Source: Luscinia megarhynchos (Eukaryota; Chordata; Aves; Passeriformes; Turdidae). From it: a DNA stretch of 64,000 nucleotides. Positions 39,601-50,720 of the stretch are shown here, piece after piece; position 1 is the first letter of the stretch; every line of letters begins with the position of its first letter. Under the pieces are notes generated by a model that saw only the letters and a list, made by a program, of their open reading frames with translations, did not search any database and was not told the DNA's origin. The translations under genes and the position numbers were made by a program. The stretch covers positions 12,500,483-12,564,482 of the forward strand of contig CM067568.1 of the NCBI GenBank assembly GCA_034336665.1. Reading direction: 5' to 3'.

Positions 39601-42440
39601 GTATGTTTTTGCTTCACCACTTTGAAACTTAGAATGAAATAAACTTAAATTCCATCTACTTGGGAAATCAAGAAGGAAGCTACAGAAAAACACTGACAGC
39701 ATCACTGAAAACAGAACAGTTTCAAACACTAGGTATCATTTCATTTCTATTAGCGTCTCATTATGTTGCCCTGTTTTTATCCAGCTCCTTAACTATCTGG
39801 AAATATAGAATTCAACTAAGGATGATCTCATGAAGTTAGGAGTATGATAAATGGTAATTAAATCTATTTAAATTGTCTGTATTTTAAGAAACTCTCACTA
39901 GGAGGGATAGAGAACATCTCTGCTATAGAGAAATAAATAAAACATGTTATGCAAAAGTGAATTTATGGTTCATTTGGAATTAGAGATCTACCACCTTTTC
40001 AATCCATACAAATGCATAATCTTGTCAATTAAATATTATTGTTAAGGTCTAGTAGTATGTTAAAATCACTTTAAAGTGCAACTAAGGAAAATTCATGTGT
40101 GTTTATTACTCCTTAAGGGTCTATTAGTGGGTATTTTATTCAGATTTGTGTTGTAAAATCTGCATAAACTCAGCATATTGTTATCCCCATGTGTGCATTT
40201 GTTTGGTTAAAGCATAACAGCAAATCTCTATTACTGCAACTTCTGGAAAAGTCAAGAGAACTAAAACAGTCCTAATTTTAATCAGATACAAACAGTTATC
40301 TCTACAGAAGTGAAGAGTTGACTATTATGCAAATTGTCACAGTTAGTGGTCACCAAGCCATCACAGAAGACTGAGCAAGTCAATTATTTCAGATATTTCC
40401 AAAGACTAGTGAAGATGTATGTTTCTCATTTGCACCTTGTCTTATTCATGCCAAAATAAGAAAAATATTGCAGCCTAATGATACTTGTTGATATTTTTAA
40501 TACTCGAAAGCTCCATTGCTTCAGCTCAGATCTAAATATAAATTATGTTAGAAATCCCTTATTAGCTATGTTTTTATGGTGATATCAAAATGTGCAAGAT
40601 TTTTGGAGTATACTGGCATTTCCTGTTGGTGCAAATATTTAGAGCAAGAGATGCTTTAAAATTTGTGTTTGGTATTGCTACTTTCGGGCAGAGTTTCTCC
40701 CCTACAAAACTATTCAAGACAGAAATATTTTTTTTAATACTAACCATCACTAGTTATTCACATGAAACTAATTCCCTCAATGCACAAAAAAAACATGTCA
40801 GACCACAAAACTGATGGTTACTAAAGGAATGGTTATCTTTCACTTTAAAGAGAATGTCCAGAAGTAGGAATAAAACCAAAAAAATCTTTCAATGACTCTG
40901 ATCAAAAATCCTTTTGCAGTGTAGAGGTAAAAAAAGGTGCAACAAAATAGAACATATTTAAACAAATATAGAATATATCTGAAATTCAGGGGGGCACCAA
41001 TGAAAATGGGAATCCTGCTATTTTCTTCAGTATGAGAAGAATTTTGTCCTGAACAGCATATTCTTTTTAAAGCTTTCTGTATTTTCACTGATATTCCAAG
41101 ATTTGTAACTATATTATAATGCCACTACACATGCATTTAGATCTACTACATACTTTACAAGTATTAATTAATTCACCTCAAAGACCCATTCAGTGGAGAG
41201 TATTACACCTACAAGTTACACAAGAGGACCCTCAAAGAGGCCTGGATATCTTTTCCAGTGGCAGAAGTGATGATGCATGGTGGACAGAAACCAATTCCAT
41301 TGTAATCTGCTGCTTGCAAACCTTTATGTCTCATCACACAATTGTACCAAGAGCCATCTGAGGTGCAGAGCTAAAGGACACACTCTGTCAGAAAACCAGT
41401 TTTGAGCTGGTCCATGCCAGCACTGCACAGTTTAGCCCTCCAACACTTGCATAACGGCAGGATACAAGGGTGGAGGTGAGGCACAGGTGCAAAAAGGAGA
41501 CACTTTTCCCATTCTACTCAGCCCTATGATTGATTTATACTGGTATTTATAATAAAGAAGAATAAATTCAAAGAGAGGCAAGTGTTGCTATTTTTCCTCA
41601 AGCCTAAATGCATAATATTCCAGAGACTAGGTCAAAGGAGTTACTCACATCCAGTGAGAATATTCCTCCTCTTGTATATTTTTGAAAGATATTTAATGCA
41701 GAATAGTAACCTAGATAACTCCCAGAAATCATACGGTGTTTATGGAGTGTTTAGATTGAAACACAAAGGGTTATCAAAGGCAATTATGTGGAGAACTAGC
41801 TTAATGCAGAAAACTCCTGTGTCTAGAGATCAAAGTCAAATCAGAATACTGATTGCATGCAAAAATTAATTTGTTCCATCTCTTCCTAGGATCCCTCAGA
41901 TTTTGGCATGATCTGACCATCTTTACTCAGAAAAGCATCCAAGGAACTGGTGTGTTTGCACAGTATGACTGAGGTGATTGCCACCGCTGGTACATGGTAA
42001 TTATTGCAAATTTGGGAGCAAGCACCGGAGTTTGTAAACTTCCAGTGACACTCGTACAGCCTGCGTGCTTCCTACACCAGCTGTCTCACTCTCAGCCTTC
42101 CACAGCATTTATGATTAAAAACATCGTGAAAGAACAAAATCATCAGAAAGGTAAAATAAGGCAGGAAATCAGGAAATCTTTTAAAATGAGCTCTGGGTAT
42201 TTCTTATGCAACTTTAGGTATTAAAATTCCAGCAACAGCTATAGCTCAGATACAAAACCACACCGCTGCGCTGCCCTTTCTGCAGATGACCCTGGTGGGA
42301 AGGAATGCCAACCCTGCCATTTTCTGGCTTTCCCAGCTTGTCAGAACTCCAGCGTCACTCCGGGCTGGCGAGCCGGGAGCGCTGCGGGCGCGCTCGGGCT
42401 CGGAGCGGCGCCGCGCTCGCTGCGAGCCGGGCTGGTTCCC

Positions 42441-42527
42441 TGGGCTGGGGCGATGCTCCCTGGGCCGGGGCGATGGCTGTGGTGGCTCCTGGGGCAGGCT
42501 GATCCCTTGGGCCGGGGTAATGACTCC
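42441..42527 (+). repeat. 20-bp minisatellite-like units with G-quadruplex potential
   Basis: TGGGCTGGGGCGATGCTCCC (42441-42460) is followed directly by TGGGCCGGGGCGATGGCTGT (42461-42480). A third diverged copy, TGGGCCGGGGTAATGACTCC, lies at 42508-42527. The first two supply four G-runs (GGG, GGGG, GGG, GGGG), which could fold as a quadruplex with one long loop on the plus strand, the non-template strand for plus-strand transcription. Confidence 0.6.
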
Positions 42528-42637
42528 CGGGGCCGGCGGAGCCCCGCAGACAGCGGAGCAGCCGCGCTCTCCCGCTCCGCTCTCCGCAGCCGCGGCGCGC
42601 AGTGCGGGCGCGGAGCCGCTCGGCGCTGCGGGGCACC

Positions 42638-42654
42638 AACAATGGCCCTTTGTC
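42638..42654. promoter_or_regulatory. Inverted SOX-type dimer motif at CpG island edge
   Basis: AACAATG-GCC-CTTTGTC holds one good SOX heptamer (WWCAAWG) and one with a single mismatch, facing each other with a 3-bp spacer. SOX8/9/10 dimers bind inverted pairs with 3-5 bp spacing, and SOXD proteins also dimerise. Position at the island edge suggests SOX input into this element. Motif-based inference only. Confidence 0.4.
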
Positions 42655-43042
42655 CAGCTGTGGCCGCTTCCCCCTCTGCAGCCAGGCCTTATCTGCTCAG
42701 GAAATGCCTGCTTTAACTGACAGGTAGGAGATTAAATCTACAGCTGCCGAAACACAATCTCCGCTCTGTTAGATAGGCTTTCATTGAAAAGCACTACAAA
42801 CACATAATTTGTTTATGTTGTACCAGCAATCTTTGACAAAGCAGACTGTCTAGCTGAGACAAATGTGGTTAAACCCATTTATTGTATTATTTCTGCTACA
42901 CAGAACAAGCTCTTAAAACGTAGAAACTACACAAGGCACAAAGCTCTAGCTGTCTCAAGAAATCAAGAATAGATGACTTCTTGTTACACTAGCCCCCTTT
43001 ACACAGCATAGCATGTGCCCTCCTGGAAAACATCCACTGTGA

Positions 43043-43117
43043 TTTCTTTCTCTTTTTTTTCACTCTCCCCTCCACACAAACCCCCTCCCCCGCCCTCCTT
43101 TTTTTTTTCTCTCTTTT
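43043..43117 (+). repeat. Polypyrimidine tract
   Basis: About 75 bases almost wholly C and T, broken mainly by ACACAAA in the middle and a single G. It lies about 400 bases from the CpG island. Mirror-type pyrimidine runs of this kind can form triplex DNA. Confidence 0.65.
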
Positions 43118-45714
43118 AAATGGGATGGTTCAATGGTGTTTATGTTTCCAGGTTTTAAAGTTTCTTTTGTTTTCTCCAGCATCAATAGCTATAAAACAAC
43201 TAAGTCGGTCAAAGGATGCCTTTAGTTTTAAGAAACAAGGGGATATTTTTGAGAGACTACTTCTCAAAGAAAGAATCATTTTCCAGACACACTGTCTGGT
43301 CTTCCTGACTTAATGCATGCTCAAACCGAAGTTTTGCCTGACTAATGAATGCCGGACTGACACCCCCCACCCCTTCTCTCTCTGTTTTTTAATCATCAAT
43401 CACCTATTTCTCAAAACATTACTTCATTTTTGTTACACCTTCTGCCTTATTTTAAAATAATATTGCTGGCTGTTTATTTCAAATGAAAGGCACAGGGAAC
43501 TGATGAATTAAGTGTTTATAAATCTGAGTTTTCAGATTGAAAACAACCTTTTCCATAATGCAAAGGCTTTATAAGTAAAACCTGTCCTTTAGCCCGAGTT
43601 TCTCCTGGCCATATATTACTCCCAGTAAACTCTGCTGCAAGAACTAAACGAGTGCTATACACTGAATATGACAAGCGCAATGTTTGAGGAGGAGAGCCTC
43701 AGAAACTTACTCCACTGGAACAGGACACACTCCCAAGAACACTGTGGCCCATAGTATTCTTGTCTTTCTCTTAAATAGAGACATTCTTGTCTTTTCTCTA
43801 TTTGATATTTCTATATTTAAGACTCCATTCTCTGCCAATCTGCATATGCACCTCCAGTGAATGTTACTGGGAGTTGTGCACACACAGATGTGCTCAGTGA
43901 CTGGCATATTAAAGCATCCTTTCACTCCAGTGAAATTTAATAAATGAGCTTTCCCAGTGTTATTAATGTAGATGCTCAATAAGGAAGACCTTGTAAACCA
44001 CCGAATTGTTGCTCTAATGGTTAACCATAATTAAAAGGAAAAGAAATAGGAAGAGTATTCAACATCTTAATGTTTTATCATTCACATTACTTCTATAACC
44101 CTCCTGCCTCTCCTGGGGTATTCTCTTCCATACCCTTTTGCAGCATGTTGGTTTCCATATTATTTTATTTAACCTTAATCACAGCATTCATCTCTGGGTT
44201 TGAGAGGAAGCTGTAACGGAGCTACCCTACGAGCTGCCACTCAGAACATTCAGTTTGGCATAAAATTAAAAAAGTATGCAATAAACTGGCTGAATCCATA
44301 GGGAATCCCTCAAACAGCATGGATAATGAGGGGAATCCATAACAGACATAAACAAACCCAGAAAGATGTCTGGGGCCAACATCATTATGTAAGATATATG
44401 CCCAAGATGTATGGGCATACGTTTGAATGTTCAAACTAAGCCTGTATTAGATTGATTGAATCTCAGCATGGGGTTCAGTTAATAAACAAACCTTGCCTTC
44501 AGAAAATATTTGGAGCTGAAATCATGTATTATAGCCAGGCACCTACTACATGTGGCACTAAGATGCCCTCCTACCTTTAAGCTTTGTTAAAACAGGATGG
44601 TAAAGGAAATCAGAAATCCATACTACCAGAGGAACAGATACAATTTTCAGGTTAAGTGGCACCACTCTAAGGGTAGTTGTTATCCACAGACTGTATTTCA
44701 GTCTATGCACCAGGGGCATATGAATAGAATTCACATTAAAAATTAGAGACCGTTTTGAATCTTTGGGCTTTGATTCACACTTCCCATGTTTTTTAAACAT
44801 GTTACTCATATTCTCATAAAGGATACAACAATAATGCTAGCAAATCTTTCTGGTAATTATTAATTTCACTGTAGAATAGCTTTTTTGCTATGCTTGGCTT
44901 GTTAAAAAAATGCATTTTGCTCACCTCAGGGTACACCATTAGCTTGCATATTTGCTCTTTTCCTTTTTTTCCAGGTTTTGTTTAAATATTCTTCTTAAAC
45001 CTGTATATTAATCACTGCTCAGAGGGTGAAAGAATTTGCAGGAGCAGCTGAAGTGCTACTTTTTTTCCCAAAGTAAGAACTAGTTAGTGCTGACACTTTT
45101 TATTCATTGGAAGATGAATGAAAGAGAGATGGAGAAAGAAAAAAATATTTAAGAGTAAGGATGAGAGCTGACTTGGTGGTAGAGGGTCCAAGAGACCAGT
45201 CTAACATAATAAAATCTTGCAAAATTGTGAGCTGCAATGGCATGTTCTAGTGACAGCCAGATTCAGAAATTCACCTTTGTCATAATTTTGGTCATTGAGT
45301 CGAGCAGTCAGGAAGCAAGATAAAGATTTCTACAAAAATACCCGTCCAAATAGGCTTCCAAAATCAGAGCAGAAGACAAAAAGCTGCTTTCAATAGCTCC
45401 GTTCCAGTTCTTACATCTGTGTTTACCTGTAAGCTACTGTGCTCCATTTTGAAGCACAGCATTCTGGTGTTCAGCTACACAGGAAACAAATATATGCCAA
45501 ATATTTCAGAGCATGTACCTGTGGCACCTTAGCTCTCCAGCACCATGTCCACATGTGAATAATGTTTAAGTACACTGAGGATGACTTTAGGGAAATTTGT
45601 TTTCTCCTAAAAAGTGGTATCTGGAAGTTTCTGTGTAGTATTTGCTAAGATCAAATCACACATCTTAACAAGCAGAAGCTTTCCTACTAGACTTTTTTTT
45701 TTTTTTTTAATAAA

Positions 45715-45935
45715 AGCAAATATCTTTCTCTTCATATATAAGTATATAAGTGGGTAGCAATGTTTATGTATTTCATCTTATAAAAGCATATTCTACATAT
45801 ACATGGGTACACATGGATTTGACAAATCTGTACATATATCTATAACACATTTCTACACATGTATATTTTACAAATAATCTTAACCATGCATATATTTTAC
45901 ATATATTTATATGTATATATAGATATATGTAAAAC
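45715..45935. repeat. Degenerate TA/CA-rich simple-sequence region
   Basis: Repeated ATATATA, TACATATA, ACACAT and GTATATAT words follow a T16 run. No single unit is kept intact, so it appears to be an old decayed dinucleotide array. Confidence 0.6.
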
Positions 45936-47881
45936 ATGCTTTCCTCTTGTTTCCCAAATCCCTCAGTTGGGATTTCTTAGATCCATCCATTTATACAATT
46001 TCTTTGCTCCTGGATAGTCTCCATTTAAATTACTTCCTGGGACACACAAAACCTGTGTTTCTGCAATGCTTACCCTGGGCAGACCACCTTTATCAGGAGT
46101 TGTACTTTGAGCATGATACCTTTAACAGGTTTACTGCTGAATGAGGAAGCCAGCAAGCCAGCTGGGCTAATCATAGCTACTTGAGTAACAAAAAGAAAGT
46201 ATTTTTTAAATCATTCTATCACTCACATCTATTATTGCTGGATTTCCTTCTGTCTCTTCTATTTATCAGATAATTTTCTTTCTTCTTCCCTTAATCTCTT
46301 CACTCCTCACCCTCAGCCTCTTTACAAAACTCTTAGCATTAACTCCCACTTTGTTTCTTTTGGGGGGGTAGGTTTTCTTGTATTCAAGGTAGCTATCCAG
46401 CAGTAAATTCTCCTTTTTGGCCACTGATACCAAGAAGGTGATGCCCAGAAGTTGTCAATAAACTTCCATTTTAAGGAAGGAGACCACAGTGAAGTAGATT
46501 TGGCTTTCTTGTCTTTAGGATGGTCATTGTCACAAATTCAGGAAAAGCTTAGACATAAAAGTAGCACCACATCAAGGAAATGAGTTCACCTACAAACATC
46601 TGGTTTTTAAGATAGACACATGCAGCTGAAACAAATTAAAATTGTGATTTTCTAAAAGCCTCCTACTGCACTCCAGTATCTCCAGAGTAAACAATTATCT
46701 TATCCAAACTCCCTGTTTTGTTAGCCCATGATTTTCTCCACCATCTTTTCAGCTAAATAAGACTTTTCAGCATGTGATTTTCAATTTTAGTTTAGGTACC
46801 CTTTTGAAAGTACTTTTTAGGTTGTTGGGGTTTGGGGTTTTTTGTTTCTTTTCTCATTACAAATCAATCTAATTCCAAAAGTGGAGCAGAAGAAAGCATA
46901 AGAAGATAGGATACCAATAAAGAATTTCTGAGATATGAAGGCATATGGGTTGAACAGGATTAATGTGAGATGCACAGCTAACCCATGTGCTTATTTTAAA
47001 CCACTCTGGTGTTTCATTTTTAAGGGACATGAAGGGGAGAGGTGTGGTAATGTTTTTTAAGGAAAACAGAGGAAGAGGTTCTGCTTACTGTTGGTCAGTA
47101 ATATCTAGAAATTATTTAATGCTTAGACCCAGAAACGTCCATCCATGCCTTTCAGAATAGAAGTCTCTGTGGTATTATTGCTATGTGCCTGTTTTATTTT
47201 ACAGATGAATAGAGCAATACTGCCTTTCACCCATGTGTGCACCCCTGCCACACAGGTGGCTGGTGCACGTGGGACTGTGCTGTTTGCAGCTCTGTTACAA
47301 ACAGCAGCACCAACCCAACCCATCTCAGCACTCAGATTGTATGTTTTTCCAGTGTACATCTTGATTCTCCCTGCTGGACCCTGGACCATGTTCAAATCTC
47401 TCACTCGCTTTCCACACTCGCTGTCTGACTGGCTTTTGCTGTTACTAGTCACTGCTATAACCTCTGTGCTATGCATAATAAAAATCTCTCCCATCTGAGT
47501 TGTCTGCCATGGTTACTGGAAATCTGCAGTATGTAGCATTCCCAAGAGCAGGAAAGGAAGGTACCTTTACTGCAATTGGATAAATATCACCTTTTCTTTA
47601 AAAGGAACGTTTACCCTCACTGAAACCACATCCAATGGTGACTGCTAAGCTACTCCCACCTCTGCAACAGAATTCCTGTTAATTTGCATTTTACTCCTTC
47701 TGGTGTTGACATAATAACTGGAGTATGTGCTCCTTTTCCCTTTTCATCCCGTGCATTAAGAAGAAAAAAAAAGATCATTTCCCTAGTATTTCACAAAACT
47801 TCACCAGAAAATATAGCTAGGGTAAAAAACTATCTGATCGCTGCCTACTTATGATGCTTTTTAACTGAGTTTGCATGTTAA

Positions 47882-47973
47882 TTTATTGCATGCTTTGTTT
47901 GTAAATGTGCTTCTGAAATAAATGAAGCATTTACAAATATGATTAATCTACAGATTCAGAAGCACGCAATAAA
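47882..47973. other. Two-stem inverted-repeat structure
   Basis: Outer arms TTTATTGCATGCTT (47882-47895) and AAGCACGCAATAAA (47960-47973) pair at 13 of 14 positions. Inside is a hairpin, TTTGTAAATGTGCTTC (47898-47913) with GAAGCATTTACAAA (47924-47937), pairing 14 bp around a 2-nt bulge and a 10-nt loop. An alternative pairing is TGCTTCTGAA (47908-47917) with TTCAGAAGCA (47955-47964). The block could be a structured RNA, a conserved enhancer with duplicated sites, or chance in AT-rich sequence. Confidence 0.4.
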
Positions 47974-49984
47974 GAAACAAATTGCTGAGTGCCCTTGTCC
48001 TTTTACACAGAAGCTAAAACACAACTTTTGAATGTCTAAGACTGCCTAGCTTTATTTTTTCTTTCAATAAACTTGTTTAAAATGGATGTTTTCAGCAACG
48101 AAATTTTTACTAAGTTCCTGGTTCCAGTTCCATTTATACTAGGGTAACTCAGAAGCAACTGCAACATATGCTGTAAACCAACACCAGTGTAAACACTGTG
48201 TAGATGAGGTCAAAATAAGGCTGTTATTGTATGACTTTTAAAGTGCTCATGTAGATTAATATTCTCACCCCTTAACAGATTTAGACACATCAGCATGAAC
48301 ACAGAAATGCAACAAGTTGAAAATTCAAAGTACATTTACTAGTGTATTTTATGCCACTCACATTTTCAGTCAGACCACCCAAAGCAAAGAAAAGAAAAAG
48401 CCACAACAAAAAAGAGCCCTCTGCATTGTTTGCAATAATATGGAAGGAAATTGAGTGTATATTCTCTTCTTCCTGTATTTTCCAGCTAGATTAAGCTGTT
48501 GTCTTCACAATTGCCTCCCAGCTGCTGTGACTTGTGAAAACAACAGACCCTGCTCTGTTGTCTGCAGAAAGCCTGGATTGTTATGAGTAACTTTATTGCA
48601 GGCACATGAGTGTGTTAAGACTTTAAAACACGCTCAAATGTCATGTGCACACCCAGTGACGGGCAAGAATAATTATGAAAAAACAAGAATTCTATGTCTA
48701 CGAAACAGTGTCAGACAAAATGGGCCATTCATTGTGTTCCTTTGGGAATGCTTGGACTCTCCAGCCAGAAAACAAAAAAGGCACTTTTTTCCTGCCGTAG
48801 GCTGAATACTTAGCTTTGCCATCTGAGCCCTAAGAAAACATGGGCCCCCTCTCTAACTACTGGCTGGCCCGCACACAGTAAAAAGTATTAATGTCCCCCT
48901 TTTTTCCAGCAGTTCCCTCTGTGTAGGCTGCGGCCAATGTAAAGTCAATGCAAAGACAAAACAGTTTGCCTAACATTAGCAAAAAAAACATAACTCTTGT
49001 GCAGTCTGAAAATCCCTCTGACACACAGAGGTTTTATTCTAAGGCATATCCCCTCTATGCTTCGGCGAGTTACCGTAGCTACTGTTAATGCTTTTAGCAG
49101 GTAATAACTGCTGCCTGCTGCTCCCCTTCCAGCTTTCCAGAAGTCTGGGGATGAATCTGATTGCGTACAATTGTTAAAAATTATCTGATTTTGCCTCATT
49201 TGCTACTGTCCATTTTCACAGTTGGTCTCCCTAAACAGAATCTGTGTGCCCCTGAAAGGATTCTTAGAAATGAAAAACGTAACGTGGCTTAGCTCGACAT
49301 CAAGTCATTTTGATATCAGTTTTTTTCCCTCACAGGTGGACTAACTCCAGTCTCCTCTTAAAAGTGATTAATCACAAGCAAATGAAAAGTTTTTTGTGCT
49401 ATTTCTAATAATAATTTCTGTGTCAGACACCATTTGCCTAATCTACATTTTTAAGCTAAGGAATCACATATGTCTACATTTTTTGGATCTAGCATCTATT
49501 CAGCATATTCAGCTAAGTGTTTGTACATCTTTAAAGAAGGTGACCATACCAATTCAGTATTAAATTGGAGCAGTGTTTCACAGAAATAGAAACAACACAC
49601 AGTAACTTGGAAAATCCTTGTGTGCTACCCATAAAAAGACAAGAATTATTTTTTATGAATCTGGCCCAGTGTCTGAATATGGATTTGCAGATTATTATTT
49701 AAGACATTTAGCAAGGATTTTACCTTGCCATGCTCAAAGCAGACCAGGAAATGAGAAAACAATGGAATCATAGTTCTGAAGGGCTCTAGTACATCTGTAT
49801 GTTCATAAGAAGAGACAGAAGGCAAAAGGCAGGGCAAACTGTAACTCCCAGAATTTTCTGGGTTGTTATTTTCTTCACTAAACCCTCTTACTCTACTTAG
49901 ATAACATAAGTAGATTACATCTACAGCATTAAATGGGTTTTGAAAGGATATAGTGCTTTAACATTAAATTCTTCCCTTCTTCAG

Positions 49985-50112
49985 GGCATGAACTGTCCCT
50001 CCTTATTTGTACAGTGCAGAAGCAGCACCTACCAGAACATGACAGTGATCCTGACTGGGGTCTCAACCAACTGTGCAAATATTAGTACTTGTAATATCAT
50101 AATAGGAGGCCA
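49985..50112 (+). mobile_element. Possible ancient L2/CR1-type LINE 3' end
   Basis: The order of TTGTACAGTGC, GCACCTACCAGAACATG, GATCCTGACTGGGGTCTC, AACTGTGCAAATATTAG and TAATATCATAATAGG resembles the common amniote LINE 3' end. That end, as I recall it, reads GTACAGCGCCTAGCACAATG, then GGTCCTGGTCCATGACTGGG, ending in an AATACAAATAATAA tail. The copy is highly diverged and the match is from memory. Confidence 0.4.
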
Positions 50113-50419
50113 TTATGGCTAATATTGTGTCATGCCAAGATATCCCGGGGGGACACATCAAAGATGAATGTGTGCAGGTAAATTGTCTTGTCCTTTTCTA
50201 GAATCTAAAGGAGAAAGGTTTCAGACTACTTCTTGTCACCCCTAAGATGAAAGTGCAGGCTTAGCCTCAAACATGTATTTAAATCAGAAACATACAGTAC
50301 TACAAAATGAACCATCAGGCCATCCATGAATTTGTTTTAACAATCCAACAACATCACCATTTCTCATTCATCCACTTAGCTTAATTTTCCTACCATCACT
50401 TTCATTGCTGAGGTTGTCT

Positions 50420-50720
50420 CTATTAAGCCATTTTTTGTGCATCATTAACTTTTAACCAGGCATCGATAGCTTTATTGTTTAAATTGCGTATGACTTTATT
50501 TAACGTCAGCATTTCTTCTGCCTCCTGACATGAAGTCACATTTTATAACTAATTAAATTGATCCCTGGGAAGCAGAAGCCACTAAACGGAATTATTCGTA
50601 CCCAAGTGTCAATATATTAAATCAAAGGGCTAATGAGTTGGGTCACTGCTTCTTTTATCTGAAAGCTCCTGCAGACTAGAATTCATACCAACCTCTACTT
50701 TCTGCTTTAACAATCAATTT
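50420..50720. promoter_or_regulatory. Candidate conserved noncoding regulatory block
   Basis: Non-repetitive sequence with many homeodomain and POU-like cores (CATTAACTTTTAA, AACTAATTAAATTGAT, ATATTAAATCAAAGGGC, GCTAATGAG) and occasional CpGs retained (GCATCGATAG, GCGTATGAC, AACGTCAGC, TTATTCGTACC). Retained CpGs in AT-rich intron often mark constrained sequence. Untested inference. Confidence 0.3.

Larger units (their letters stand above)
42355..42660. promoter_or_regulatory. Intragenic CpG island, candidate internal SOX6 promoter
   Basis: By eye about 40 CpG dinucleotides lie within roughly 280 bases, in a window that is otherwise AT-rich and CpG-poor. This density implies an unmethylated germline promoter or enhancer. 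It sits about 8.8 kb upstream of exon A in the SOX6 direction. A minus-strand transcript starting here would bypass the coiled-coil exons and could encode a short SOX6, as known for the short form of SOX5. A donor-like GGAT|GTGAGT lies on the minus strand at 41649/41648. On the plus strand an open frame of 144 codons (42286-42720) is framed by CCCTTTCTGCAG and GACAG|GTAGGA, so an antisense transcript is also possible. No TATA box is evident. Confidence 0.6.

Noticed and set aside
45420..45440. Minus-strand CTTACAG|GTAAACA as an AG|GT site
   Set aside because: Weak pyrimidine tract and weak donor; likely chance.
47123..47498. Overlapping open frames of 117-123 codons on both strands, the plus one rich in hydrophobic residues
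   Set aside because: No recognisable family or splice framing; the apparent membrane segments come from T-rich composition.
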